DNA from: Rothia sp. (in: high G+C Gram-positive bacteria)
GTDB lineage: Bacteria > Actinomycetota > Actinomycetes > Actinomycetales > Micrococcaceae
DNA: 64,000 bases
NCBI RefSeq assembly: GCF_030540545.1
Contig: NZ_JAUNVZ010000004.1
Location: forward strand, 157,483 to 221,482
Direction: 5' to 3'
This document shows positions 34,901 to 43,417 of the stretch, piece by piece. Under the pieces are notes generated by a model. That model did no database searches. It saw only the letters and a list, made by a program, of their open reading frames with translations, and was not told the DNA's origin. Each line of letters opens with the position of its first letter. The stretch's first letter is position 1. The position numbers and the translations under genes are program-made.

Positions 34901-37300
34901 CAGAATAATACGCCAATCTCCCAGCTCATCCCTAAAACGCTCAATCACCAGGCGCTTATCGGTAGGCACAATCTGGGTGGTGGCGCGCTGCTCGGCAATA
35001 TAGTCAAAAAGATTATCAATCGCCCACTCATCCAGGCTCAGGGCACTCAGCTCAGCGCGCAGAGCCTGCAGCTGGCTCTCATCGCCCAGGGCATGCACAA
35101 TGCGCTGCACAAACTCACCAATGCGGTGACCGAGCTCCACGGGGCGCCCGGTGCGCTCACCGTGCCAAAAAGGCAGGCGCCCTATCTCACCCGGGGCGGG
35201 GCTGACACGCACACTATCGTGGGTAATCTCTTCAATACGCCAGGCGCTCGCGCCCAGAGCAATCACATCCCCGGTGCGCGACTCATAGACCATCTCCTCA
35301 TCCAGTTCACCCACGCGCTTGGGTGTCTTAGCGTCGGTGGGGCCGGCAAGAAATACGGGAAAAAGACCGCGGTCGGCAATGGTTCCGCCATTGGTGACCG
35401 CCAGACGCTGAGCACCCGGGCGCGCCTCTAAAGCCCCGGAGCCTTCTTCTTCGTCATTGGGGCGATGCCAAATCAGGCGAGGGCGTAGCTCGGCAAATTC
35501 ATCGCTGGGGTAGCGGCCGGCAAGCATTTCTAATACGGCATCAAAAAGGGCGCGCGGCAGGGAAGAGAAGGGAGCAGCGCGGGTGACGGTGGCATACCAG
35601 GCATCCACATCAATGGGTGCAAGAGCTGCGGCGGCAACCGTCTGCTGGGCGAGCACATCCAGAGGATTAGAAGGCACGCGCAGGGGCTCCAAAATGCCCG
35701 CGCGCATGCCGGTGAGCACCACGGCACTGGTGAGATTATCGCCGCGATGCTTGGGGTAGAAAGTACCCCGGGAAATATCGCCCACATTATGACCGGCTCG
35801 TCCCACGCGCTGTAGGGCGCTTGCCACCGAGGGCGGGGTCGCCACCTGAATAACCTCGTCCACGCTGCCCATATCAATACCCAGTTCCAGGGAGCTGGTC
35901 GCCACCACGCAGCGCAGCTGACCGGATTTTAGGGCTTCTTCAATCAGGGTGCGTTGATCCTTTGCCACGGAGCCGTGGTGGGCACGCGCCAGGGGAGGGA
36001 TGGGGCTCTCTTGCCCAATGGCGGGTAGTTTTTCACCGCGCGCCTGCATGGCAAGCAGTTCATTGCGCTCGTGCATTTCATTTAGGGCAGCGGTGAGTTT
36101 TTCCGCCAGGCCGCGGGAGTTCACAAAGACAATCGTAGAACGATTATTCTGAATACGGTGTAGGATGCTCTCCTGCACATGCGGCCAAATGGAGGCTCTA
36201 TAACCGCTGGTATCAATCTGCACTGTATCAATCTGTGCAGTCTCTTCGCGAGGGGTTAGCTGGGAGTTGGAAGCCTCGGGGCCAATGGCGCTCGTGAGCC
36301 CTTCGAGCTCTCGGGTGTTGTTCTCAATATTGTTCTGCTCTTCACCCGGGAAAATACCCAGTGCCTGCTCCAAAGATATAGAGCCGTAGGGGCTGGCGGC
36401 AGAGCCTGCAGAAACGGGGGCGGGTACATTCGGACGCGCAGAAGCCGGGCGTTTAGTCTGCGGACGCTGTCCGCGAGCGCCATGAGCCTGAAGACCGGGC
36501 GCCTTCGTACTCGGAGTGCTGGCGGCAGAGGGCGAATGCTCCCCCTGACCGTAGTCATTGGCGCCGCCAATAGCACTCAAATCAGGCACGGGTACGCTCA
36601 GCAGCAGCTGCCAGCTCTTCTCAGAAACCGGTTGCACAATAGTGACCGGCTGAGCGCCTCCCAGAAAACGCGCCACTTCGCTGACCGGGTTCACGGTTGC
36701 CGATAGACCAATACGCTGCGCCGGACGCTCAAGTAGCTGATCTAGCCTCTCTAGGGAGAGCGCCAAATGCGCCCCGCGCTTATCTCCGGCAAGGGCGTGT
36801 ACCTCATCAATAATCACGGTATCCACATGCGCCAGGGCGTTGCGCGCACTACTGGTGAGCATAAGATATAGGGATTCGGGGGTGGTAATCAGAATATCCG
36901 GCGGATGCGCAATCAGGCTGCGGCGCTCGCGGGCGGGAGTGTCGCCACTGCGCACACCCACGCTAATGTCCAGGGGCTCCAGGCCGCGCTCGGTGCGGTA
37001 GCGGGCAATACCCGCCAGGGGTGCGCGCAGATTGCGCTCCACATCGGCGCCCAGAGCCTTCAGGGGAGAAATATAGAGCACGCGGGTGCGCTCGCCCTTG
37101 CTGGGTTCTTTATGCAGACTATCCAGCGCCCAGAGGAAGGATGCAAGGGTTTTACCGCTACCGGTGGGTGCAATAATGAGGGTGTTATCCCCGCGGCTAA
37201 TAGATTCCCAGGCGCCTGCCTGTGCGGCGGTGGGTGAGCCGAAGGCGGCGCTAAACCAGGCGGCGGTTTCTGGTGAGAAGGGGGCGAGGGGATTGCTCAT
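31916..37300 (-). CDS. lhr: ATP-dependent helicase Lhr
   Basis: This is a very large (1794 residues) superfamily 2 DNA-repair helicase of the Lhr type. Motif I is APTGSGKT at 44-51, motif II DEVH at 165-168, motif III LSATV near 200 and motif VI QRVGRAGH near 500. It is followed by the winged-helix and Lhr core domains and a long C-terminal part. A low-complexity insert rich in Ala, Pro and Ser (about residues 250-370) separates the two RecA domains and is unusual. A Ser/Arg/Gly-rich linker near 1480-1530 is another. The ATG is preceded by GATAAT at six bases and no Shine-Dalgarno. Stand-alone gene. Confidence 0.96.
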   Translation of the reverse strand: MSNPLAPFSPETAAWFSAAFGSPTAAQAGAWESISRGDNTLIIAPTGSGKTLASFLWALDSLHKEPSKGERTRVLYISPLKALGADVERNLRAPLAGIARYRTERGLEPLDISVGVRSGDTPARERRSLIAHPPDILITTPESLYLMLTSSARNALAHVDTVIIDEVHALAGDKRGAHLALSLERLDQLLERPAQRIGLSATVNPVSEVARFLGGAQPVTIVQPVSEKSWQLLLSVPVPDLSAIGGANDYGQGEHSPSAASTPSTKAPGLQAHGARGQRPQTKRPASARPNVPAPVSAGSAASPYGSISLEQALGIFPGEEQNNIENNTRELEGLTSAIGPEASNSQLTPREETAQIDTVQIDTSGYRASIWPHVQESILHRIQNNRSTIVFVNSRGLAEKLTAALNEMHERNELLAMQARGEKLPAIGQESPIPPLARAHHGSVAKDQRTLIEEALKSGQLRCVVATSSLELGIDMGSVDEVIQVATPPSVASALQRVGRAGHNVGDISRGTFYPKHRGDNLTSAVVLTGMRAGILEPLRVPSNPLDVLAQQTVAAAALAPIDVDAWYATVTRAAPFSSLPRALFDAVLEMLAGRYPSDEFAELRPRLIWHRPNDEEEGSGALEARPGAQRLAVTNGGTIADRGLFPVFLAGPTDAKTPKRVGELDEEMVYESRTGDVIALGASAWRIEEITHDSVRVSPAPGEIGRLPFWHGERTGRPVELGHRIGEFVQRIVHALGDESQLQALRAELSALSLDEWAIDNLFDYIAEQRATTQIVPTDKRLVIERFRDELGDWRIILHSPLGYPVHAPWALALSARVQGRFGLDASVLASDDGIVMRLPATAEDLPDEDIWLFDPADLESTVREHVGDSALFAARFRESAARALLLPRRDPGKRTPLWQQRQRAAQLLDVARKFPDFPILLEAARECLQDVYDLPQLLALHKDIAAGSVSVHRIVTDSPSPFARTLLFEYVAENLYNTDAPAAERRAAALALDPTLLAELLGSTELRELLEPDVLVAMEQQLQRLGSSAARLKTDSSGRWIVEPVVELLRTLGPLSADELLDRVRLAPSTPFKESGADALEPVPPAVLQRILQELQESRRIFSLSSFAQVVEGTNNQERPLYYATVEDAARLRDGLGIALPTSLPEVYIQQVPAPLEDLVSRYARTHLPFSSAQLAEHLSRLMPITPAALEPILRELAQQGRVQFGEFMPEQLRAGTGVEWVDVQVLRSARLRSLAALRREIAPVPARVYGAFLPAWQQVITRRVTLSQAHAHTRTYGAYRAPERVAQLSEPVGEPLRGMDGLLTVVDQLAGTPIPASALEQLVLAARLEDYSPQLLDSALAAGTVLLTGAGTLGGGGDGWVCLHLSESAQLTVPDAATRAQAVDELNYVARALYRVLSTGGAFFPMLAQRVYEDLRADSAPGEVVEAPSSSELAEALWELFWAGAITNDTFAPLRARLQGARTAHAVPKAAASSSRLSFGGMGSSGMSSSVGSRSMRGASRLRSARFASGAGGFSSRSSRLSGTTQAPAADVSGRWSVLDEHYSAEPLEPTVAAWARAELLLDRYGVLTRGSAALEQVPGGFAALYRVYAAAEERALVRRGYFISGLGGAQFASPSTVDALRLVGDSLPEDPASERQVEMTVSESVFGSFQAVLLAACDPAQPYGAALDWPAVLPFSAGSFKHRPGRKAGACVVLLDGEPTLYIERGSKTLLAFTHDPLLLEASAPLVAQLVRAGAMDTVTVEKVNDLSILDSPEPVEPNREHPVIALRRALQAQGFYAMPKGLRLRKEF

Positions 37301-37306
37301 AGTTCT

Positions 37307-37312
37307 ATTATC
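37307..37312 (-). promoter_or_regulatory. Leaderless-type -10 box (GATAAT)
   Basis: GATAAT then AGAACT then ATG (37300) on the minus strand, the same geometry as the RluA-family gene. Confidence 0.45.
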
Positions 37313-37410
37313 GCCTCTTGATTTTTCTCTGTGTTGCCGGGGCGAAAATGTTCGGTGCGGGCGTATGCTTAGAGGGTATGTCGTGTGCGGACAGTAGAAA
37401 GGATTTTAGA

Positions 37411-37998
37411 ATGACCGTTCGTTTATCTCAGGAAGCTCTCGACACTCTTTTCTATAAGGCTCGAACCGCCTATGCCTTTGAATCGACTCCTGTCAGTGCC
37501 GAGGAGATTGAGAAAATTCACGAGCTAACCTTTTTGGCTCCCACCGGTTTTAATAATCAGCCCCTGCGCATTAGCTGGCTGGTCTCTGATGAATCACGTC
37601 AGCGCCTGATGCCCTATTTGAATGAGGGTAATCGAGAAAATTCGGCAACGGCTCCGGTGATTGCAATTTTGAGTTTTGACCGCAATTGGCAGAAGCATTT
37701 TGAGCGTTTTGCACCCCATGCTGCCCATATGGAAAAAATTTTTGAGCCTGAGAGTGTGCGTATGGGCTACGGTCGCCTTAATGCCACGGTGATGGCGGGT
37801 TTCTTTATTGCTGCGGTGCGCGCCGTGGGTCTGGATGCCGGTCCGATGACCGGCTCGGCTTGGGATGGTATTGAGGCTGAGTTTTTGGAGGGGCTGGATC
37901 AGGAGCCCTTCTTGGTGGTGAATGTGGGTCACGGTTTGCCCGCTGCGCGCGAGCGTGGTTTCCGTTTTGCTTTTGAGGAAGGGTCGCGGGTGCTCTAA
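37411..37998 (+). CDS. Nitroreductase family protein (RutE/HadB-like), copy 1
   Basis: This 195-residue FMN-dependent oxidoreductase of the malonic semialdehyde reductase type shows ARTAYAFESTPVS, LTFLAPTGFNNQPLRISW and GLDAGPMTGSAWDGIEAEF. The ATG at 37411 follows AAAGGATTTTAGA; the open frame from 37318 is an extension without support. It probably reduces an aldehyde or nitro compound with NAD(P)H (family knowledge); the substrate is unknown. It is a paralog of the next gene. Confidence 0.88.
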   Translation: MTVRLSQEALDTLFYKARTAYAFESTPVSAEEIEKIHELTFLAPTGFNNQPLRISWLVSDESRQRLMPYLNEGNRENSATAPVIAILSFDRNWQKHFERFAPHAAHMEKIFEPESVRMGYGRLNATVMAGFFIAAVRAVGLDAGPMTGSAWDGIEAEFLEGLDQEPFLVVNVGHGLPAARERGFRFAFEEGSRVL

Positions 37999-38130
37999 AG
38001 CGTGCTCTGAAGTTCGGGTAAATGTGAGGGGCTGTGTTTCGTATTACGGGTTGTGCGTCTTGACTCTGGAAAGCCAAGAGGGTAATGTTTTACGAGTAAA
38101 GTAAAAGATTGCAAATACAAGGACAATACA

Positions 38131-38715
38131 ATGACTCGCCTGAGCGAAGAACAGATCACCAGCCTCTTTCACGAACCCCGCACCGTCAGCGCCTTCACCG
38201 CAGAACCGGTCACCGAAGAGCAGAAGCGCCGCATCCAGGAACTAACCTACATGGGCCCCACCGCCTTCAATAGCCAGCCCCTGCGCATTACCTGGGTTGA
38301 GAGCGAAGAGGCACGCCAGCGCCTGGTCTCCCACATGATGGAAGGCAACCGCGAGAAGACCGCAGCGGCACCCCTGACCGCAATCCTCTCCTTCGATAAG
38401 CAGTGGCACAAGCTCTTCCCGACCTTCATGCCCCCCATGGCAGAGGCAGCAGCAATGTTCGAAGCCGAAGAGGCACGTATTCCCGCAGGCACCCTCAACT
38501 CCGGTCTGCAGGCAGGCTACTTTATGACCGCAATCCGCGCCCTGGGCCTGGACGCCGGCCCCATGACCGGTGCAGATTTCGCCGGTATTGAGCAGGAATT
38601 CTTCGCCGGCTCCGAGCAGCAGTCCTTTATGGTGGTCAATATTGGCCACGGTGAAGCACCCGTCTACGACCGTGCACCCCGCTTTGGCTTTGAGGATGTC
38701 ACCCGCTCTATCTAA
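38131..38715 (+). CDS. Nitroreductase family protein (RutE/HadB-like), copy 2
   Basis: This 194-residue paralog of the gene 133 bases upstream aligns along its whole length. Shared blocks include FNxQPLRI, EGNRE and GLDAGPMTG. Similarity is only moderate, so the duplication is old. Codon use is clearly more GC-rich and biased than in copy 1, suggesting higher expression. AAGGA precedes the ATG at a good distance. A strong terminator follows at 38776-38814. Confidence 0.88.
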   Translation: MTRLSEEQITSLFHEPRTVSAFTAEPVTEEQKRRIQELTYMGPTAFNSQPLRITWVESEEARQRLVSHMMEGNREKTAAAPLTAILSFDKQWHKLFPTFMPPMAEAAAMFEAEEARIPAGTLNSGLQAGYFMTAIRALGLDAGPMTGADFAGIEQEFFAGSEQQSFMVVNIGHGEAPVYDRAPRFGFEDVTRSI

Positions 38716-38775
38716 GCGATGAATAAAAGCGACTCATCTACCTCGCTACATCTCACCACAGAGATAAACGCATAG

Positions 38776-38814
38776 ACTAAAGCCCCGGATAGCAATGCTA
38801 TCCGGGGCTTTAGT
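38776..38814. terminator. 18-bp perfect hairpin with 3-nt loop
   Basis: Arms 38776-38793 and 38797-38814 between convergent genes. Confidence 0.9.
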
Positions 38815-38840
38815 TATGTCTGGGACAGGAGCTGTAGAGC

Positions 38841-39827
38841 CTAGGCTCCGTAATCACCCGCGTAGAGCACCGGTTGCGCACCGCGGCAGGCAACCGTACC
38901 GTACTCCACCGCATAAAGATTACCCTCTGCGAGCTCCACCAGCAGGTGGCTAATATCGTGCGCCGGGCACGTCGCCAAATCCTGGCCGATCTGCAGAACC
39001 TTCACGCTGGTGTGCGCGCCCGAAGTCAGCAGCACACCGCCCGGGTTCTTCCACTGAGCGTGCGGAGTGGACCAGCCGGTAGGATCGCCCTTAGCGGACA
39101 TAAAATCGTAGAAGGTAACCTTCGCCGGACCCGAGAGACGGCAGGGATCTGCCGAAGTATTAACGATATCCAGCACAATCATGGTATTACCCTCGGGCAG
39201 ATCCTGCAGGCTCGAGACGGTAATATCCACGTCATTGGCAAGGCACTTTTGCACCACGGTTGCCGGGGTGACAGTGTCATTGCTCTGACCGGTAGAATCC
39301 GTGGAAGAATCCGAACCGCTGCCGTTATTGCTCGAGGAAGAATCCTTAGAGGAACTCTCAGAAGAGGACTCGCTCGAGTGGTGCTCTTCAGCGCGGGTTT
39401 CCTTGCTGCTGGAGGAATCCGAGCCTGCCTCGGTCACACCGCTTTCGCCCTGGCGAGCATTACCGCGAGTACGTACGGTGCTACCATCGGGCAGCACCTT
39501 CTCATAGTGGCTCACCTGCTCGGTCTCAGTAGAATCCTGGGAGTCATTGGCCCCGGATGCACGCTGCTGACGCTCGCGGCGTTCACGCGCTATACGCTGA
39601 CCCTCGGGAGAGTTCGGATCCACCGTAATATCGCCCGGAGCCACCGAAGAGGAGCTATAGGGGTGGGCAGAACCCGAAGCGTAGGAAACAGTGCCGGGAG
39701 CTACCGTGGAGGCAGAACCGGCACCTGCCTGGTCGGAACTATTGGTCTGAGATGCAGAGGAACAACCCGCTAGCATCAGAGCCGCTGCAACTACACCCGC
39801 AGAAACACGACGACTCAAAGAACCCAT
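38841..39827 (-). CDS. Lipoprotein with DUF4232-like C-terminal domain
   Basis: This 328-residue exported protein has a signal peptide and lipobox LAGC. About 150 residues of Ser/Asp/Glu-rich linker follow, including a serine run region (ESSSESSSKDSSSS). A C-terminal domain starts at KCLANDVDITVSSL and looks like DUF4232 (Ig-like, common in actinobacterial lipoproteins). Two cysteine pairs are likely disulfides. The ATG at 39827 lies two bases after the ferredoxin stop, with AGGCGG upstream inside that gene, so the pair is translationally coupled. Function unknown; the linker suits a protein reaching through the wall. Confidence 0.82.
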   Translation of the reverse strand: MGSLSRRVSAGVVAAALMLAGCSSASQTNSSDQAGAGSASTVAPGTVSYASGSAHPYSSSSVAPGDITVDPNSPEGQRIARERRERQQRASGANDSQDSTETEQVSHYEKVLPDGSTVRTRGNARQGESGVTEAGSDSSSSKETRAEEHHSSESSSESSSKDSSSSNNGSGSDSSTDSTGQSNDTVTPATVVQKCLANDVDITVSSLQDLPEGNTMIVLDIVNTSADPCRLSGPAKVTFYDFMSAKGDPTGWSTPHAQWKNPGGVLLTSGAHTSVKVLQIGQDLATCPAHDISHLLVELAEGNLYAVEYGTVACRGAQPVLYAGDYGA

Positions 39828-39829
39828 AA

Positions 39830-40150
39830 TTACATTGCCGCCTGAAGTTGAATCTCGGCGCCGTCCATGCCGGGTGCGAACTCTACCTGGCAGCACAAAC
39901 GAGAATGATCATTCGCCACATCGTCGACCATATCCAGCAGGTCAGACTCTGCCTCGGTGCGCTCACCTGAAGCCTCATAGTGTGCCGGATCGATAAAAGC
40001 ATGGCAGGTTGCGCACGAAGCATTACCACCGCAGGTTGCAAGAACGGGGAAGCCGGCAGCCTGAACTGCCTCCAGTAGAGTCTGGTAATCCTCCCAGCTA
40101 ATATCGCGGTTATCGCCCGCTTCGTCCGTCACATTAATAGTGATGCTCAT
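39830..40150 (-). CDS. [2Fe-2S] ferredoxin, adrenodoxin type
   Basis: This 106-residue electron carrier has cluster ligands C40, C46 and C49 (ATCGGNASCATCH) and C87 (in RLCCQVEF), the spacing of adrenodoxin/ISC-type ferredoxins. AGGAAGGGG stands just before the ATG at 40150, which overrules a longer frame from 40399. The redox partner is not visible nearby. It is followed two bases later by a lipoprotein gene. Confidence 0.93.
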   Translation of the reverse strand: MSITINVTDEAGDNRDISWEDYQTLLEAVQAAGFPVLATCGGNASCATCHAFIDPAHYEASGERTEAESDLLDMVDDVANDHSRLCCQVEFAPGMDGAEIQLQAAM

Positions 40151-40297
40151 TGCGCCCCTTCCTGCGTGCATAAATCTCGTGCCTGATGCTCTATCTATTG
40201 TAAAGGTCGAGGGCTGCAAATCCAGATGAGGTTCACTATATTTACAGCCCAAGAGAACATAATTTAGCTCACCGTTCACGCCTTCGCCTAAAACCAA

Positions 40298-40327
40298 CAG
40301 GCGGGCACAACTACATGTACCCGCCTG
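40298..40327 (-). terminator. Terminator after the unknown protein pair
   Basis: CAGGCGGG and CCCGCCTG arms (40298-40305, 40320-40327) lie just past the stop at 40356 on the minus strand, followed by GGTTTT. Confidence 0.65.
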
Positions 40328-40355
40328 AAGAAAAGACGAAACCGCCGAGGAAAGA

Positions 40356-41570
40356 CTAGGAATCAGCCTGAGTCGATTGATTTTTCTCAGCATCGGCACG
40401 AGAAAATTCGCTCAGCACCTTACCGCTCTTGGAATCACGCACAATACCCGCACGCGAATCCGCCGGGTCAGCATAGCGCAAATCCAAACCGAAACTCTGA
40501 CGAATCTGACGCGCCGTATTCAAATGCCAGCGCTGAGAATCCGAGGGAGTAATAGAGGTGGTTACCTTCTTACCCAGGGCAGGATCAAGCACCGGATGGC
40601 GCACATCGTAATGCTTGCCACCCACAGTCACCGTAAAACCGTGATCCTCCAACAGAGTCTTCAGAGAGGACACATCGCTGGGAATCTTACGCGCCGGCTG
40701 ACGCTTCACACCGCGCATCTTCGGCTGAGCCAGGGGATTACGCACACCCGGCAGACCCTCAGAAATACTGACAATACGCGAATCCGCCGGATGATACTTC
40801 ACCGAATAACCCTGGAAATAGTACAGGGTATAGGCAGTGCCCGGCACGGGGTAACGCTCCTGCGCCTCCTGAGGAATACGGCGCACCATATCAATAGTCA
40901 GACCCAGACGATCCATATCTGCCAGAGCCTCATCGGTCAGATGATAGGGAATCAGAGCATCAGCACGCCAGGGACGCATGGACAGCAAATCCGGCGCATT
41001 GGCATTCATGACCAGCACATAACCAATACGCTCATTGGAGTACAGAGTCACCGCACGACCATACCGGTTCTCCGCAGCGCTCTCGGAGCTCATCACGGTA
41101 TCCTCAGCGTGCAAAATATCCAGAATCATGGAATAAGAAAGATCATGGCGCAGCATATGATCCATCACGCCCGGCAGCACATGGTGCACACGCTCAGACT
41201 CGGGCACACCCGCATAGAACTTCTCTTCAATCTCACGCGCCTGCTTCTCGTGCTCCTCAGGAACCTTCTCCAGAGGAATCAACTGGGCACTGGGCTTGAC
41301 CGCCGCCGGCTTGGGCGCATTCTTATAGGCAGCAACCTGCTGGGGATTTTGCTGCACAAAAAGCTTCGCCAGATGCGGCAGCAGCTCAAAATAAAGCTCA
41401 AAAGCATCCGGAGCCAGGCGACCGGACTCATCGCGCACATCGGGCGCATTCTCGGCGCTCAGATTCCAATCCGAGCCGTTCTTCTCCTCATAACGGTAGG
41501 GAGCCAAATGAACCAGCTCGCGCAAACGGGAGTAGAGCTCAACCGGAATAGTCAGGTTTTTAGAAATCAT
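40356..41570 (-). CDS. Unknown protein with HicA-like C-terminal segment
   Basis: This 404-residue cytoplasmic protein of no known family starts MISKNLTIPVELYSRLREL. The first 110 residues match no domain. A middle region (FYAGVPESERVHHVLPGVMD onward) carries many charged helices. The last 100 residues contain LLEDHGFTVTVGGKHYDVRH followed by a TARQIRQSFGLDL helix. This resembles the double-stranded-RNA-binding fold of HicA proteins, but the match is by eye. The ATG directly follows the stop of the upstream gene (TAA then ATG) with GAGGAG before it, so the two are made together. Lineage-specific. Confidence 0.6.
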   Translation of the reverse strand: MISKNLTIPVELYSRLRELVHLAPYRYEEKNGSDWNLSAENAPDVRDESGRLAPDAFELYFELLPHLAKLFVQQNPQQVAAYKNAPKPAAVKPSAQLIPLEKVPEEHEKQAREIEEKFYAGVPESERVHHVLPGVMDHMLRHDLSYSMILDILHAEDTVMSSESAAENRYGRAVTLYSNERIGYVLVMNANAPDLLSMRPWRADALIPYHLTDEALADMDRLGLTIDMVRRIPQEAQERYPVPGTAYTLYYFQGYSVKYHPADSRIVSISEGLPGVRNPLAQPKMRGVKRQPARKIPSDVSSLKTLLEDHGFTVTVGGKHYDVRHPVLDPALGKKVTTSITPSDSQRWHLNTARQIRQSFGLDLRYADPADSRAGIVRDSKSGKVLSEFSRADAEKNQSTQADS

Positions 41571-42557
41571 TTAGAGCTCCTCCTCATCTTCGTACTCATC
41601 CACAATCAAAATCACCTCGTGGGAGACCGTATTAACCTCCACCAGGTAGTCATCGTGACGGTACAGGCTCAACCAGGGAGTCAGCTCCTCGCGCTCGCCC
41701 TCTTCAATGACCTCCACCAGCTTCTCATGGCTCATATCAATATCCGCCATAATACGGCGCAGCTCCGGGCGCACAATATAACGCACGGGAGCATCATCCG
41801 TCTCGGGCTCAGCAATAATCAGCGAATCGCTCTGCGTGCGGGTAGCAACACCGGGCAAAGCGGTCAGCGGAGTGGGTAGAGCCGGGGAAACAACGGCGGG
41901 CTCCTGAGCCTGAATAATGCGCTCGCTCTCGGCGGCCTCTTCGCGCTCTTCGGCCTCCTGCAGATACACGGGCTTACGCCAGGTCAGTTCACTCTTCTTA
42001 ATCTTGGCGAACATACCGGGCGCGGGCTTGGGCGTTGCGTTTGCAGCTGCAGGCTGTTGTTGCTCATGTGTATCTTCTGCGCCGCTCTCACTTTGCGTGG
42101 AGGCAGCCGGAGCAAAGCGCGCAGCAAAGGCGGCAGGGGAGGGAATAGCGGGCTTGGGTGCCTGTTCTTGGGTAGTTTCGGCTTCTTCTGCGCTCTCTTC
42201 GCGCGGCTCTTCTTCACCCGGTCCTTCATGACCCGGCTCTTCATCACGAGGCAGAGTGCCGGCAGCGTGCGCCTGAGCCAGCTCATAGGCCTGGGCTACT
42301 TCTTCCTGACTAAAGCTAAGTACCTGATTGGCAATGAGCAGGGGGAAATTCGCCTGAAGAATTTCGCTCGCCAGATAGAAAACCTTACGCAGACGCTCAT
42401 CAACCCCGGCGCAGGGGCAGGCGAGCTCATCCTGGGCAGCGGTGTATACGCCCCAGTGCTGGCAGCGTTCGGTGGGTTTGAAGATAGTCAGATCGCCCAG
42501 GTCGGCTATATCAATCAGTGGGCCTGTCAGAGCCTGGGGTATATCCAGTGTTGCCAC
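41571..42557 (-). CDS. Unknown protein with DUF4258-like C-terminus
   Basis: This 328-residue protein starts at GTG 42557 (AAAGGAG upstream), which removes 31 unsupported codons of the open frame. Residues 1-100 are folded-looking (PLIDIADLGDLTIFK, a CPCAG motif and several hydrophobic helices). Residues 105-255 are Glu/Ala/Pro-rich and probably disordered. The last 70 (RPELRRIMADIDMSHEK...EVILIVDEY) resemble DUF4258, a small RNase-like fold, by pattern only. It is coupled to the next gene with no gap, so the two products probably act together (inference). Confidence 0.6.
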   Translation of the reverse strand: MATLDIPQALTGPLIDIADLGDLTIFKPTERCQHWGVYTAAQDELACPCAGVDERLRKVFYLASEILQANFPLLIANQVLSFSQEEVAQAYELAQAHAAGTLPRDEEPGHEGPGEEEPREESAEEAETTQEQAPKPAIPSPAAFAARFAPAASTQSESGAEDTHEQQQPAAANATPKPAPGMFAKIKKSELTWRKPVYLQEAEEREEAAESERIIQAQEPAVVSPALPTPLTALPGVATRTQSDSLIIAEPETDDAPVRYIVRPELRRIMADIDMSHEKLVEVIEEGEREELTPWLSLYRHDDYLVEVNTVSHEVILIVDEYEDEEEL

Positions 42558-42663
42558 GCGGAACTCCTTTGTGTATTCGGATGGACTTTCGCCGCCGCCT
42601 CGGTCATAGGCGGGAGCACACGAAAGTTTATGCACCTTCCAGCATGGCATAGAATACTAAAAA

Positions 42664-42696
42664 AAGCGAGGTGAAACATTATGTTTCACCTCGCTT
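42664..42696 (-). terminator. Terminator of tRNA-Arg
   Basis: Perfect 15-bp arms (42664-42678, 42682-42696), 3-nt loop, then a T-run on the minus strand (A-run ending at 42665). Confidence 0.92.
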
Positions 42697-42699
42697 GAG

Positions 42700-42775
42700 T
42701 GGTGCGCCCGAAGGGATTCGAACCCCCAACCTTCTGATCCGTAGTCAGATGCTCTATCCGTTGAGCTACAGGCGC
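42700..42775 (-). tRNA. tRNA-Arg (anticodon ACG)
   Basis: This 76-nt tRNA includes an encoded CCA. The acceptor starts GCGCCTG at 42775 and pairs with CGGGCGC. The anticodon arm CTGACTACGGATCAG carries ACG. The T arm reads GGGGGTTCGAATCCC. The ACG anticodon would be modified to ICG. Confidence 0.97.
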
Positions 42776-43417
42776 ATATCGTTCGTTCCGAAGTTTTTCG
42801 CTTCGTCCCGGCGACTCATATAACTATACGCACCTTCTGAACCGTCTGCAAGCTGAAAATGCGTGACCTGAGTCTCAAATAGCTATTTTTAGGGGTTTCG
42901 GGCAGCCAAAATGCCCCGTTTTGCCCTGGAAAATCAAGGAACAGAGAATTTTCAAAAAACTTCAAAAAACTTTGAAAAAAGCTAGTTTTCCCTCCCAAAG
43001 GCCCCATTTAAGGGTGCCAAGAGTGCACAAAGAGGGGTAATGGGCTCGCACAAAACTAGATATAACTACTCATAGATGCCCCGGATTTTCCCTAAAGATC
43101 TCTCGCTCGGCTCTATGAGGATCGTGCTTGCCGGCTAGAACATGGTCTGCCTCGTAAGAAAAAGTGTGCCAGGGGCGAAAAATCAGCAATCGGCATATAT
43201 GTTTCAGAATCTGACATCTTAAAACGCCCATTTTCGCCCGTCATACTCGCATCTATGGGTTATGGTTGTACTACACGAGGAAGTGAAAACTTCTAGTGCG
43301 TGCATTTTTCGGATGGTCCCGAGCTGTACGCACTTTAACGTTTTCCCTCCTTCATGTATCACCACACGGCCCAAGACGTGCCGGATCCACTGACATAACT
43401 CACAAGGGGATACGTCA
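42776..43417. other. 642-bp intergenic region upstream of pckG
   Basis: It holds the tRNA-Arg promoter (left) and the pckG promoter (right). A run of related A-rich units (CTTCAAAAAAC and similar) lies at 42950-42985. I see no gene, RNA structure or clear catabolite-regulator palindrome. The long leader may hold regulatory sites for PEPCK that I cannot recognise. Confidence 0.4.

Noticed and set aside
40377-41879. A 500-codon plus-strand open frame opposite the unknown pair
   Set aside because: Composition is that of an antisense shadow (many His, Ile, Arg); the minus-strand genes have ribosome-binding sites and coupling.
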